In this document: positions 1-7,561 of the stretch, piece by piece
Position numbering within the stretch: position 1 is the stretch's first letter
How the letters are laid out: every line of letters starts with the position of its first letter
Assembly: GCF_014842925.1 (NCBI RefSeq)
Contig: NZ_JACYXJ010000001.1
Coordinates: forward strand, 682,001 to 746,000
From: Roseibium polysiphoniae
GTDB lineage: Bacteria; Pseudomonadota; Alphaproteobacteria; Rhizobiales; Stappiaceae
Length of the DNA stretch: 64,000 nt
Reading direction: 5' to 3'
The notes under the pieces: model-generated
The model's input: the letters and a program-made list of their open reading frames with translations, nothing else
What the model was told of the DNA's origin: nothing
The model's database searches: none
Position numbers and translations under genes: made by a program

Positions 1-312
1 CTCCCGGAGGATTGGAAGGGCGCTTTCGACCTCGTTCACGAGTGCTATACTATCCAGGCGATGAAAGATCCTCTTCGTGCGGACGCAATCCCGGCCATTG
101 CGTCACTGGTCGCGCCAGGCGGCACGTTGCTTCTGATCAGTCGAACGCGAGAAGAGGGCAGTGAGGCGGACGGGCCACCTTGGCCTCTCATGCCCTCTGA
201 GTGGCGGAGCTTCGAGGATCACGGCCTGACATTGAAGCACTTTCAAGACTATGAGCTGGCTCGCCCGGATCGCACGATCCCGCATGTGCTTGCGGAATTC
301 CGCAAGTCTTAG
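1..312 (+). CDS. SAM-dependent methyltransferase, C-terminal part (5' truncated)
   Basis: The reading frame is open from base 1 and ends at a TAG at 310-312, so the window begins inside the gene. The visible 103 residues start with LPEDWKGAFDLVHECYTIQA, which fits the acidic end of strand 4 in class I methyltransferases, followed by an alpha-helix and the strand-5 motif VAPGGTLLLISR. The last part has an aromatic- and acid-rich tail (EEWRSF-like, then a short beta hairpin). The AdoMet-binding glycine loop lies outside the window, so substrate cannot be judged. A rhodanese gene follows after 38 bases with its own strong ribosome site, so the two may be co-transcribed. Family assignment is fairly safe; function is open. 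Confidence 0.7.
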   Translation, partial: LPEDWKGAFDLVHECYTIQAMKDPLRADAIPAIASLVAPGGTLLLISRTREEGSEADGPPWPLMPSEWRSFEDHGLTLKHFQDYELARPDRTIPHVLAEFRKS

Positions 313-350
313 ATTGCCCCAAGTTAAATCGCCCCTGAGGAGGAGGCCCC

Positions 351-746
351 ATGGCAAAGCTGAAGATCTCATCCGCCGAACTGGTGGCTAGGGCCCGCGC
401 GCGCATCCGCGAGGTGGAAACTCAGGATGGCATCGCCATGATGGTTGATCCTGATGTGGTGATTGTCGATCTGCGCGATGTTCGTGAGCGTCAACGCTCT
501 GGCTTCATTCCAGGCAGTTTTCACTGTCCACGCGGCATGGCTGAATTTTGGGTCGATCCCGAGAGCCCCTATTTCAAGGACGTGTTCGGTGAGGCCAAAA
601 CCTTTGTCTTTCACTGCGCCGCTGGTTGGAGGTCTGCCCTAACGACCGCCACCTTGAACGACATGGGCTTTGAATGTGCTCATCTGAAAGATGGATTTGT
701 TGACTGGGTCAAAGCCGGTGGTCCGGTGGAAAAGCCTGAGGACTAG
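351..746 (+). CDS. Rhodanese-like domain protein
   Basis: A 131-residue single-domain rhodanese (sulfurtransferase fold). The domain spans about residues 30-125: VVIVDLRDVRER is the CH2A-like start, IPGSFHCPRGM the second conserved block, and HCAAGWRSA carries the active-site loop with the persulfide-forming Cys89 in the CxxGxR pattern. No signal peptide, so cytoplasmic. The ATG at 351 follows a GAGGAGGAGG ribosome site with a good gap. Similar small rhodaneses shuttle sulfane sulfur or detoxify cyanide; substrate here is unknown. It follows the methyltransferase closely and may share its transcript. Confidence 0.85.
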   Translation: MAKLKISSAELVARARARIREVETQDGIAMMVDPDVVIVDLRDVRERQRSGFIPGSFHCPRGMAEFWVDPESPYFKDVFGEAKTFVFHCAAGWRSALTTATLNDMGFECAHLKDGFVDWVKAGGPVEKPED

Positions 747-839
747 CTGTTGAAAGCTTGTTGAACGCCTGTTGAATGCATGTGGGAAATCTGTGCGAAT
801 TCCTGACCATTCCTGTACCAATGCAGGCGGTCGCATCGT

Positions 840-1409
840 TCAAGTGAACCAGGTGGGGCCACCTGGTGCTTCCCCGAACTGGACCCACAGGTTCAAAACC
901 GGCTCTGCACCGGTTCTCATGGCATGCGCCTCTCGCGAAGCGTGGCGGATAATCTCCCCGGGCGAAACATGCCGCGTTTGTCCCGTCTGCTGCCAGTAAG
1001 CCGTCGATCCATTCGTCATAGGAACATAAAGCTCATCCGCAGCGTGCCTATGGGCCGGATAGTCGGTCTCCGCCGCGAGGATGTTGCAACCTATGAGGAG
1101 GTCGGGGCTAACGTGCAGCACGGCATGGCCGAAACGTTTCTTCAACACGGGGTGCTCCGGGTAGTCGACCACCCAAACAAGCTTTGGAAGGATCGGAACA
1201 AGCGCCGATGCCAGCTGGCCAATGGTGCCCTCGTTCGGGGCGAGCGCGGCAACTGCCTCTAGCAAAGTGCAGATCGGTGCCCGGGTGTCCGGATCAGCAG
1301 GCAGGGCCCAGTCTCGCGCGAATGTGTCTTTCAGACCCGAGGTCAAAGCCTCCGGTAGATCGGCCGCGACGAGATGGTTGCCGAGGGCTATTTTGAGGAC
1401 ATCCATCAT
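840..1409 (-). CDS. Cupin protein of the DMSP lyase (DddQ/DddL) type
   Basis: A protein of 189 residues from the ATG at 1409. The C-terminal half is a cupin barrel: YPAHRHAADELY gives the metal ligands His120, His122 and Glu126 with the two tyrosines typical of DMSP lyases, and the second cupin motif SPGEIIRHASREAH supplies a further His. The alpha-helical N-terminal half followed by a single cupin is the layout of DddQ/DddL, which split dimethylsulfoniopropionate into DMS and acrylate with a bound metal. The reading frame stays open to a TTG at 1478, so the start is uncertain; no clear ribosome site supports either. It stands alone, convergent with the rhodanese gene, with no acrylate-handling gene beside it. 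It could be another small-molecule cupin of the same fold. Confidence 0.6.
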   Translation of the reverse strand: MMDVLKIALGNHLVAADLPEALTSGLKDTFARDWALPADPDTRAPICTLLEAVAALAPNEGTIGQLASALVPILPKLVWVVDYPEHPVLKKRFGHAVLHVSPDLLIGCNILAAETDYPAHRHAADELYVPMTNGSTAYWQQTGQTRHVSPGEIIRHASREAHAMRTGAEPVLNLWVQFGEAPGGPTWFT

Positions 1410-1725
1410 GCAGGGCGCTAACGAGAAAGGAGGGGCTGAAAATCTGGAAAGCTCGGCCAAAACGCTATACTGCGCCAAAGAGCGAGCGCAAGCGTTTTAC
1501 TCGGTGCAAGTGCCTGATGGGACGGGCTTCCTGCCGCCTTTCAGCTGTTGACGATACAGGATGGAGCTCCAGATGCCCTCTCATGCATCAGCTGGTCCTT
1601 GACCTGAACGAGGATTTTGCAGGCGGAAGGGTCGATTTCCGTTGAGTGTGACGGCCAGACGCGCTAATCGGCGCCCTTCGTGATTTTCGCTGCGCGCTGT
1701 TGCGCCGATATCAGAAGGGCATGAG

Positions 1726-2823
1726 ATGATCTCCACGCCGTACTACCTCATCGACAAGTCAAAGCTTCTGCCGAACATGGAGAAGATTGCCTGGCTGCGT
1801 GAAAACTCGGGCGCCAAGTCATTGCTGGCGCTGAAGTGTTTCGCCTCCTGGTCCGTGTTTGATTTCATGAGCGAGTATATGGACGGCACGACGTCATCCT
1901 CTCTTTATGAAGTGAAGCTCGGCCGCGAAAAGTTTCCGGGCGAAACCCACGCCTATTCGGTCGCCTATGCGGATGACGAAATCGACGAGGTCATCGCCTC
2001 TTCCGACAAGATTCTGTTCAACACCATCGGACAGCTTGAGCGGTTCGACAGGCAATCGGCCAGTCACATTCGCGGCCTGCGCGTCAATCCGGGCGTCTCC
2101 ACATCCGAGTTCGACCTTGCGGATCCTGCGCGTCCGTTCTCGCGCCTTGGCGAACACGATCCTGATCAGATCGCGAAAGTCATCGACCGGGTCTCCGGTT
2201 TCATGTTCCACAACAACTGTGAGAACGATGACTTCGACCGCTTCGATGGCATGCTCAGCCACATCGAACAGCGCTTCGGGTTTCTTATCCGTCAGATGGA
2301 CTGGATCAGCCTGGGCGGCGGCATTCACTTCACGGGCGAGGGCTATCCGCTTGAGAAGTTCGCGGAACGGCTGAAGCGGTTTGCCGGTGAGAATGAGGTA
2401 CAGGTTTACTTGGAGCCGGGCGAGGCGGCGATCACCGGCTCGACGACACTGGAGGTGACCGTTCTCGACACGTTGTTCAATGGCAAGAACCTGGCCATCG
2501 TCGACAGTTCGATCGAGGCTCACATGCTGGATTTGCTGATCTACCGGGAAACCGCCAAGGTGTTGCCGAATGCCGGACCGGAAGAATGGATGATTTGCGG
2601 AAAATCCTGCCTTGCCGGAGACATCTTTGGCGAGTTTCGTTTTGAGGAACCCTTGAAGCCTGGCGACCGTCTCTCGATGCAGGATGCAGCCGGTTACACG
2701 ATGGTCAAGAAAAACTGGTTCAACGGTGTCAAGATGCCATCCATTGCCGTTAAGGAACTGGATGGGTCTGTAAACGTTTGCCGTAGCTTCGGCTACGACG
2801 ACTTCGCATCGGCACTTTCCTGA
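1726..2823 (+). CDS. nspC: Carboxynorspermidine/carboxyspermidine decarboxylase
   Basis: A 365-residue PLP enzyme of the alanine-racemase fold that decarboxylates carboxy(nor)spermidine, the last step of spermidine or norspermidine synthesis in organisms lacking the AdoMet route. TPYYLIDKSKL opens the protein; ALKCFASWSVF carries the PLP lysine (Lys37); FMFHNNCE, SLGGGIHFTGEGYP and VYLEPGEA follow in the usual order, and ICGKSCLAGD provides the cysteine-containing C-terminal active-site block. Length matches the family. The ATG at 1726 is preceded by AGAAGGG. The synthase partner follows 85 bases downstream with its own ribosome site, so both probably form one operon. Confidence 0.93.
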   Translation: MISTPYYLIDKSKLLPNMEKIAWLRENSGAKSLLALKCFASWSVFDFMSEYMDGTTSSSLYEVKLGREKFPGETHAYSVAYADDEIDEVIASSDKILFNTIGQLERFDRQSASHIRGLRVNPGVSTSEFDLADPARPFSRLGEHDPDQIAKVIDRVSGFMFHNNCENDDFDRFDGMLSHIEQRFGFLIRQMDWISLGGGIHFTGEGYPLEKFAERLKRFAGENEVQVYLEPGEAAITGSTTLEVTVLDTLFNGKNLAIVDSSIEAHMLDLLIYRETAKVLPNAGPEEWMICGKSCLAGDIFGEFRFEEPLKPGDRLSMQDAAGYTMVKKNWFNGVKMPSIAVKELDGSVNVCRSFGYDDFASALS

Positions 2824-2908
2824 GGGTTACCCTCGTAAAGCTGCTGCGAAGGGAAGCCGGGTCCCCGGCTTCCGACAACTGGAATGCCAACCCGACCCAA
2901 GGAGGACT

Positions 2909-4156
2909 ATGGGCCAAATGAAACAAAACGTACTCATCATCGGCGCCGGTGGCGTCGCGCAGGTCACGGCGCACAAATGTGCGCAGAACAACGACCTGCT
3001 CGGCGATATTCACATCGCTTCGCGCACGGTTGCGAAGTGTGAGCGGATTATCGAAAGCATCCGCGAAAAGGACAGTCTGAAGGTTGACGGCGTTTTGAAG
3101 GCTCATGCCCTCAATGCAATGGACACGGCGGCAGTGGCTGCTCTGATCCGGGACACCGGTGCGCAGATCGTCATCAATGTCGGCTCTGCCTTTGTCAACA
3201 TGTATGTGCTGGAAGCCTGTCTGGAGACGGGCGCCGCCTACATGGACACTGCGATCCACGAAGATCCGGAAAAGATCTGCGAAACACCGCCCTGGTACGG
3301 AAACTACGAATGGAAGCGCCGCGAGCGCTGCGCCGAGAAGAAGGTCACGGCGATCCTCGGTGTCGGATTTGATCCGGGCGTCGTCAATGCCTATGCCAAG
3401 CTTGCCATCGATGACTATGTCGCCGAGCCCTCCGAAATCGACATCGTCGATATCAATGCCGGGTCCCATGGCCGCTGGTTTTCCACCAACTTCGATCCGG
3501 AAATCAATTTCCGCGAGTTCACCGGCACGGTCTATTCCTGGCAGCAGGGCAAGTGGCAGTCGAACAAGATGTTCGAGGTCGGCAAGGAGTGGGATCTGCC
3601 GGTTGTCGGAACCCAGAAAGCCTATATGACCGGCCATGATGAGGTTCACTCGCTGGCAACCAACTATCCGCAGGCCGATGTGCGCTTCTGGATGGGCTTC
3701 GGCGATCACTACATCAACGTCTTCACGGTTCTGAAGAACCTCGGCCTTCTCTCCGAGCAGCCGGTCAAGACGGCTGAAGGTCTGGAAGTGGTGCCGCTGA
3801 AAGTGGTCAAGGCGGTCCTGCCTGACCCGTCCTCGCTGGCGCCCGACTACACCGGCAAGACCTGCATCGGGACCCTGGTGAAGGGCAAGACTGATGGCAA
3901 GAATGCAGAGGTCTTCATCTACAACGTCGCTGACCATAAGGACGCCTACAATGAAGTCGGCTCGCAGGGCATCAGCTACACCGCTGGCGTTCCGCCAGTG
4001 GCCGCGGCCATGCTCATTGCCGATGGCACATGGGATGTGGAAACGATGAAGAACGTCGAGGAACTCGACCCCAAGCCGTTCCTCAATATTCTCAACCGCA
4101 TCGGTCTGCCGACCTACATCAAGGACGAAGCCGGCGAGCGCCCGCTGACCTTCTGA
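2909..4156 (+). CDS. Carboxynorspermidine synthase (saccharopine dehydrogenase family)
   Basis: A 415-residue NAD(P)H-dependent enzyme of the saccharopine-dehydrogenase fold that condenses aspartate semialdehyde with putrescine or diaminopropane to carboxy(nor)spermidine. The Rossmann motif is VLIIGAGGVAQV near the N-terminus; YMDTAIHED and GVGFDPGVVNAYAK are the usual conserved blocks of the family. AAGGAGGAC stands at an ideal distance before the ATG at 2909. It is paired with the decarboxylase just upstream, which is the standard gene pair for this polyamine route and makes this assignment better than lysine biosynthesis. A rho-independent terminator follows directly, ending the operon. 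Confidence 0.92.
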   Translation: MGQMKQNVLIIGAGGVAQVTAHKCAQNNDLLGDIHIASRTVAKCERIIESIREKDSLKVDGVLKAHALNAMDTAAVAALIRDTGAQIVINVGSAFVNMYVLEACLETGAAYMDTAIHEDPEKICETPPWYGNYEWKRRERCAEKKVTAILGVGFDPGVVNAYAKLAIDDYVAEPSEIDIVDINAGSHGRWFSTNFDPEINFREFTGTVYSWQQGKWQSNKMFEVGKEWDLPVVGTQKAYMTGHDEVHSLATNYPQADVRFWMGFGDHYINVFTVLKNLGLLSEQPVKTAEGLEVVPLKVVKAVLPDPSSLAPDYTGKTCIGTLVKGKTDGKNAEVFIYNVADHKDAYNEVGSQGISYTAGVPPVAAAMLIADGTWDVETMKNVEELDPKPFLNILNRIGLPTYIKDEAGERPLTF

Positions 4157-4181
4157 TGCTCTGACGCAGACCATGGAAATG

Positions 4182-4211
4182 AAAAGCCCCGGTTTTTATC
4201 GGGGCTTTTTT
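4182..4211 (+). terminator. Rho-independent terminator after the polyamine genes
   Basis: Ten-base stem AAAAGCCCCG / CGGGGCTTTT with an eight-base AT-rich loop, followed by T residues. It lies 25 bases after the synthase stop codon. It is almost the same sequence as the terminator at 5521. Confidence 0.9.
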
Positions 4212-4259
4212 GTTGGCTGAGCCGCTGCCAGGTTTTCAGACATTTCTGCGATCAGATTA

Positions 4260-4292
4260 TTGAGTGTAATATGCAATTATTGTATAATACAC
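4260..4292 (+). promoter_or_regulatory. Promoter and near-palindromic operator of the MarR gene
   Basis: A -35 element TTGAGT (4260-4265) and a perfect -10 TATAAT (4283-4288) are 17 bases apart, a strong sigma70-type promoter. Bases 4264-4292 form a 29-bp near-palindrome beginning GTGTAATAT and ending ATAATACAC, in which 12 of 14 pairs match. It covers the spacer and -10, as expected of a self-repressing MarR operator. The predicted transcription start falls at or next to the ATG at 4295, which implies a leaderless message. Confidence 0.75.
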
Positions 4293-4294
4293 GT

Positions 4295-4762
4295 ATGTTT
4301 GATTATGAAAATATCTTCCTGCATTGGGTGAACCGACTTGGCTTTCTCAGCAGAGGCGAGCTCACAGCCAGGTTTCGTGAGGCAGGTCACACCGTTAGTG
4401 CGGAAGAGTGGGCCCTTCTGATAGTGCTTTGGGAAAAGGGGCCGCAAACACCGGGCGACCTTGCAAGTGTCACTTTCAAGGACAGAACCACTGTGACCCG
4501 CCTGATCGACACGATGGAGCGCAAGGGCTTTGTCACGCGATCCGAAGATCCTCGTGATCGAAGGCGAAGCATCATCGATGTCAGTCGCTACGGGGCAGAA
4601 CTCAAGGGCAGTCTTGTTCCGATTGCAAAGGCTTTGCTCGCTCAGGCCGTCGCAGGGGTTTCGCCCGAAGACCTGGAAACGACGACCAGAACACTCAGAA
4701 AAATAACCGAGACCATGTCGGCAACTTCTGAAGCCGGTCCACGAAAGAAGAGGGGCGCATGA
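4295..4762 (+). CDS. MarR-family transcriptional regulator
   Basis: A 155-residue winged-helix regulator. A first dimerisation helix (FLHWVNRLGFLSRGEL) leads to the helix-turn-helix around SAEEWALLIVLWEKGPQTPGDL and FKDRTTVTRLIDTMERKG, then the wing VTRSEDPRDRRRSIIDV with the conserved DxRxR pattern. I chose ATG 4295 over the in-frame ATG 4271 because 4271 lies inside the operator and upstream of the -10 box. There is no ribosome site; the promoter predicts a leaderless mRNA. Its last codons overlap the next gene by four bases (ATGA), so both are translated from one message, and the regulator probably represses this operon and responds to a small phenolic or halogenated ligand (inference). 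Confidence 0.9.
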   Translation: MFDYENIFLHWVNRLGFLSRGELTARFREAGHTVSAEEWALLIVLWEKGPQTPGDLASVTFKDRTTVTRLIDTMERKGFVTRSEDPRDRRRSIIDVSRYGAELKGSLVPIAKALLAQAVAGVSPEDLETTTRTLRKITETMSATSEAGPRKKRGA

Positions 4763-5478
4763 TGGCAAGCTACAACTACGATGAGTTTTCGACCAGCGAC
4801 TATGATTTTGACCGCATTGACGGTGTCGATCTTGGCGGAAAAGCCAAGGATTTCACGTTGGAGACAACAGATGGCGAAATCCGCAGGTTACTCGATTTTT
4901 CGGGCGAGTTTCTGGTTCTGGAAATGGGAAGCAGAACCTGTCCGTTGTTCCAAAGCCGCCGGAATATCATGCAGCCACTCGAGAGGGAGTTCAGCAATCT
5001 CAGTTTCGCGGTTCTGTATGTGCGCGAAGCACATCCTGGAAGCAACATTCCCGGCCACAAGAGTTTTGAGGACAAGGCGACCTGTGCACGTCAGCTGAAG
5101 GAGGCTGACGGTGAGACGAGAACTGTCTTCATCGATACCTTTGAAGGTCTTGCACACCAAGCTTATGGCAGCATGCCCAATGCGGTCTTCATCATCAACA
5201 AGAATGGCTGTGTCGTGTTCCGGTCGGATTGGAACAATCCATCTTCGACCAGAAAGGCACTCCGGGAGCTGGTTGAGGGGCGACCAATCACAGCGAGAAG
5301 CTTCTTTCGGCCAGCAGTGCCGACCGTTGCGATCCGAACGATGAAGAATGCCGGAAAGGGCTCCGCCGCGGACTTCTTCAAAGGTCTGCCTTTTCTGGTC
5401 TGGACGAATGTCTTCAAGCGCAATTGGAGATTACTCTTCAAAAAACCCGCGCAGTACTCCGGTGAAACAATCTGCTAG
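4759..5478 (+). CDS. Iodothyronine-deiodinase-like thioredoxin-fold protein (Cys form)
   Basis: A 239-residue protein whose residues about 25-170 form a thioredoxin fold of the iodothyronine deiodinase family (T4_deiodinase). LVLEMGSRTCPLF matches the animal deiodinase active site, with Cys61 where the animal enzymes have selenocysteine, and LYVREAH matches their conserved Glu-Ala-His block. Later PNAVFIINKNGCVVFRSDW is the usual thioredoxin-fold strand pair. Residues 175-239 are a basic tail without a recognised domain. No signal peptide or membrane helix is evident. It overlaps the MarR gene by four bases and ends before a terminator, so the two form a closed operon. Activity could be reductive dehalogenation or a peroxiredoxin-like thiol role; the sequence does not decide. 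Confidence 0.8.
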   Translation: MMASYNYDEFSTSDYDFDRIDGVDLGGKAKDFTLETTDGEIRRLLDFSGEFLVLEMGSRTCPLFQSRRNIMQPLEREFSNLSFAVLYVREAHPGSNIPGHKSFEDKATCARQLKEADGETRTVFIDTFEGLAHQAYGSMPNAVFIINKNGCVVFRSDWNNPSSTRKALRELVEGRPITARSFFRPAVPTVAIRTMKNAGKGSAADFFKGLPFLVWTNVFKRNWRLLFKKPAQYSGETIC

Positions 5479-5520
5479 CTTTGAGGGCGTTATAGTACGC
5501 TGATGGCGGTCTGAAATAAA

Positions 5521-5552
5521 AAAAAAGCCCCGGTTTTTGCCGGGGCTTTTTT
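5521..5552. terminator. Bidirectional rho-independent terminator
   Basis: AAAAAAGCCCCGG and CCGGGGCTTTTTT pair around a short TTTTTG loop, giving an A-run on one side and a T-run on the other. It sits between two convergent genes (the deiodinase-like gene and the ABC-F gene) and can serve both. Confidence 0.9.
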
Positions 5553-5586
5553 GTTGAGACACTTGGAGCGCTCGAAGGCTGTGGTC

Positions 5587-7473
5587 TCAGCCTGCCTCCT
5601 CATACTGGGCGGAAAGCTCGAGCCATTGCTCTTCGGTCTTGTTCAGCTTCTTCTCGCAGAAGGCCCGCTCCTTGACGAACTTGGCCGCGCGCGCCGCATC
5701 CGCGACGTAAAAGCCCGGATCGGCAAGTTCCTCGTCGATCATCGCCAATTTCTTTTGAAGCCGCGCGATTTCCGTCTCGGCATCCTTGATCCGCTTGCGC
5801 AGGGGCTTGAGCTCAGTGCGCTTGACCGCCGCGTCCTTGCGTTTTTCCTGTGGCTTTTCCGCCTTCGGCTTTGGAGCCTCTTCTTCCTTGGGCTTCTTTT
5901 TCTTGGCGTCAGGCCCCTTGAGGATCAACTGACGATAGTCGTCCATGTCGCCCTCGTAGGGCGTGACGCCGCCATCGCCCACCAGCCAGAGGCGATCCGC
6001 GCAAGCCTCGACCAGATGGCGGTCGTGCGAGATCAGGATGACCGCCCCCTGATATTCGTTGAGAGCAATGACCAGCGCTTCACGGCTGTCGATGTCCAGG
6101 TGGTTGGTCGGCTCATCGAGGATGATCATGTTCGGGCCGTCGAACGTTGCAAGACCGAGCAGCAGACGCGCCTTTTCGCCCCCCGACAGGTCCTTTGCCG
6201 GAGTCGTCATCTTCTCGGTCGGTAGACCGAAGCCGGCCACGCGTGCACGGACCTGAGCCTCAGATGCTGTGGGCATTAGCGAGCGGACGTGGGCAATTGC
6301 ATTCTCGGCCGGTCGCAGTTCGTCCATCTGGTGTTGAGCGAAAAACGCGATCTTGAGCTTCGACGCCTTGGTGATGTCGCCGCCCATGGCCTCCAGTCGA
6401 CCGGAAATCAGCTTGGCGAAGGTCGACTTGCCGTTGCCGTTTGCGCCCAGGAGCGCGATCCTGTCATCGGGATCGATGCTGGCAGTGATGCGCTTGAGCA
6501 CAGGCTTGCCATCATAGCCCACGGAAACATCTTCGAGCTTCAGGATAGGGGGCGCGAGGCGTCCCTTAGGGTCCGGGAAGTGGATCGGCGTCGAGCTGTC
6601 TTCCATCAGGCCGGTAAGCGGCTCCATGCGCTCCAGCATCTTCAGACGCGATTGCGCCTGACGGGCTTTCGAGGCCTTGGCACGGAAGCGGTCGACAAAC
6701 GCTTGCATGTGCTTGCGCTGAACATCCTGCTTTTCCCGGGCCTTCTGCTGCAGGACCATGGTCTCGCGCCGCTGGCGATCGAAACTGTCGTAGCCACCGC
6801 GGTAGAAGGTCAGCTTGCGTTGATCCAGATGAACAATGCTGTCCACGGCCTTGTTGAGGAGGTCGCGATCATGGGAAATGAGCAGCACCTGATGCGGATA
6901 GCGTGCGACGTAGTTTTCCAACCACATGGTGCCTTCCAGATCGAGGTAGTTGGTAGGCTCATCAAGAAGCAGAAGGTCGGGTTCCGAAAAAAGAACTGCT
7001 GCCAGGGCCACGCGCATGCGCCAGCCGCCGGAGAACGCGGAGCAGGGGCGCTGCTGCGCCTCGGCATCAAAGCCAAGACCGGACAGGATCGCGCCAGCCC
7101 TTGCTTCCGCCGTATGACTGTCAATATCGGCGAGACGAACATGGATCTCAGCGATGCGCTGCGGATCAGTTGCCGTCTCCGCCTCGGCGAGAAGATCAGC
7201 GCGCTCCGTGTCGGCCTTCAGCACCACATCGAGCAGGCTCTCTTCGGTGCCGGGCGCTTCCTGCGCAACCTGACCGATCCGCGCCTGTTTCGGGATGCTG
7301 ACCGAGCCGCTCTCAGAGCTGAGGTCGCCGGTGATCAGCTTGAAGAGCGTTGATTTGCCCGTGCCGTTGCGCCCCACAAGACCGGTCTTGGTCCGTGCAG
7401 GCAGCGTTACACTGGCGTTTTCGATCAACAGGCGTCCGCCGATGCGGTAGGTGAGGTCGGATATTTGTAGCAT
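5587..7473 (-). CDS. ABC-F family ATPase (Uup/YheS type)
   Basis: A 628-residue soluble protein with two ABC ATPase domains and no membrane segment, as in ABC-F factors that act on the ribosome. Domain 1 has Walker A GRNGTGKST, signature SGGWRMRVALA and Walker B LLLLDEPTNYLD. A charged linker rich in Arg and Lys separates it from domain 2, with Walker A GANGNGKST, signature LSGGEKARLLL and Walker B MIILDEPTNHLD. The C-terminus (about 540-625) is a Lys/Glu-rich stretch and a coiled coil like that of Uup. Family members bind the ribosomal E site or help with DNA or translation stress; which subfamily is unclear. ATG at 7473; convergent to the deiodinase-like gene. Confidence 0.92.
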   Translation of the reverse strand: MLQISDLTYRIGGRLLIENASVTLPARTKTGLVGRNGTGKSTLFKLITGDLSSESGSVSIPKQARIGQVAQEAPGTEESLLDVVLKADTERADLLAEAETATDPQRIAEIHVRLADIDSHTAEARAGAILSGLGFDAEAQQRPCSAFSGGWRMRVALAAVLFSEPDLLLLDEPTNYLDLEGTMWLENYVARYPHQVLLISHDRDLLNKAVDSIVHLDQRKLTFYRGGYDSFDRQRRETMVLQQKAREKQDVQRKHMQAFVDRFRAKASKARQAQSRLKMLERMEPLTGLMEDSSTPIHFPDPKGRLAPPILKLEDVSVGYDGKPVLKRITASIDPDDRIALLGANGNGKSTFAKLISGRLEAMGGDITKASKLKIAFFAQHQMDELRPAENAIAHVRSLMPTASEAQVRARVAGFGLPTEKMTTPAKDLSGGEKARLLLGLATFDGPNMIILDEPTNHLDIDSREALVIALNEYQGAVILISHDRHLVEACADRLWLVGDGGVTPYEGDMDDYRQLILKGPDAKKKKPKEEEAPKPKAEKPQEKRKDAAVKRTELKPLRKRIKDAETEIARLQKKLAMIDEELADPGFYVADAARAAKFVKERAFCEKKLNKTEEQWLELSAQYEEAG

Positions 7474-7561
7474 TGCGGATCAATGGCCGAGGTTCCCGCA
7501 GCTTTCAAGCCCCTAGCGCACGCCTGAGGTAAGAAAGCCGCCCGATGGTGCACAAAGTCCT

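Noticed and set aside
2750-4174. Open frame of 474 codons on the minus strand
   Set aside because: Antisense to the carboxynorspermidine synthase, whose motifs and ribosome site are clear.
4271-4294. Earlier ATG of the MarR gene
   Set aside because: It lies upstream of the -10 box and inside the operator, so it would not be on the mRNA.
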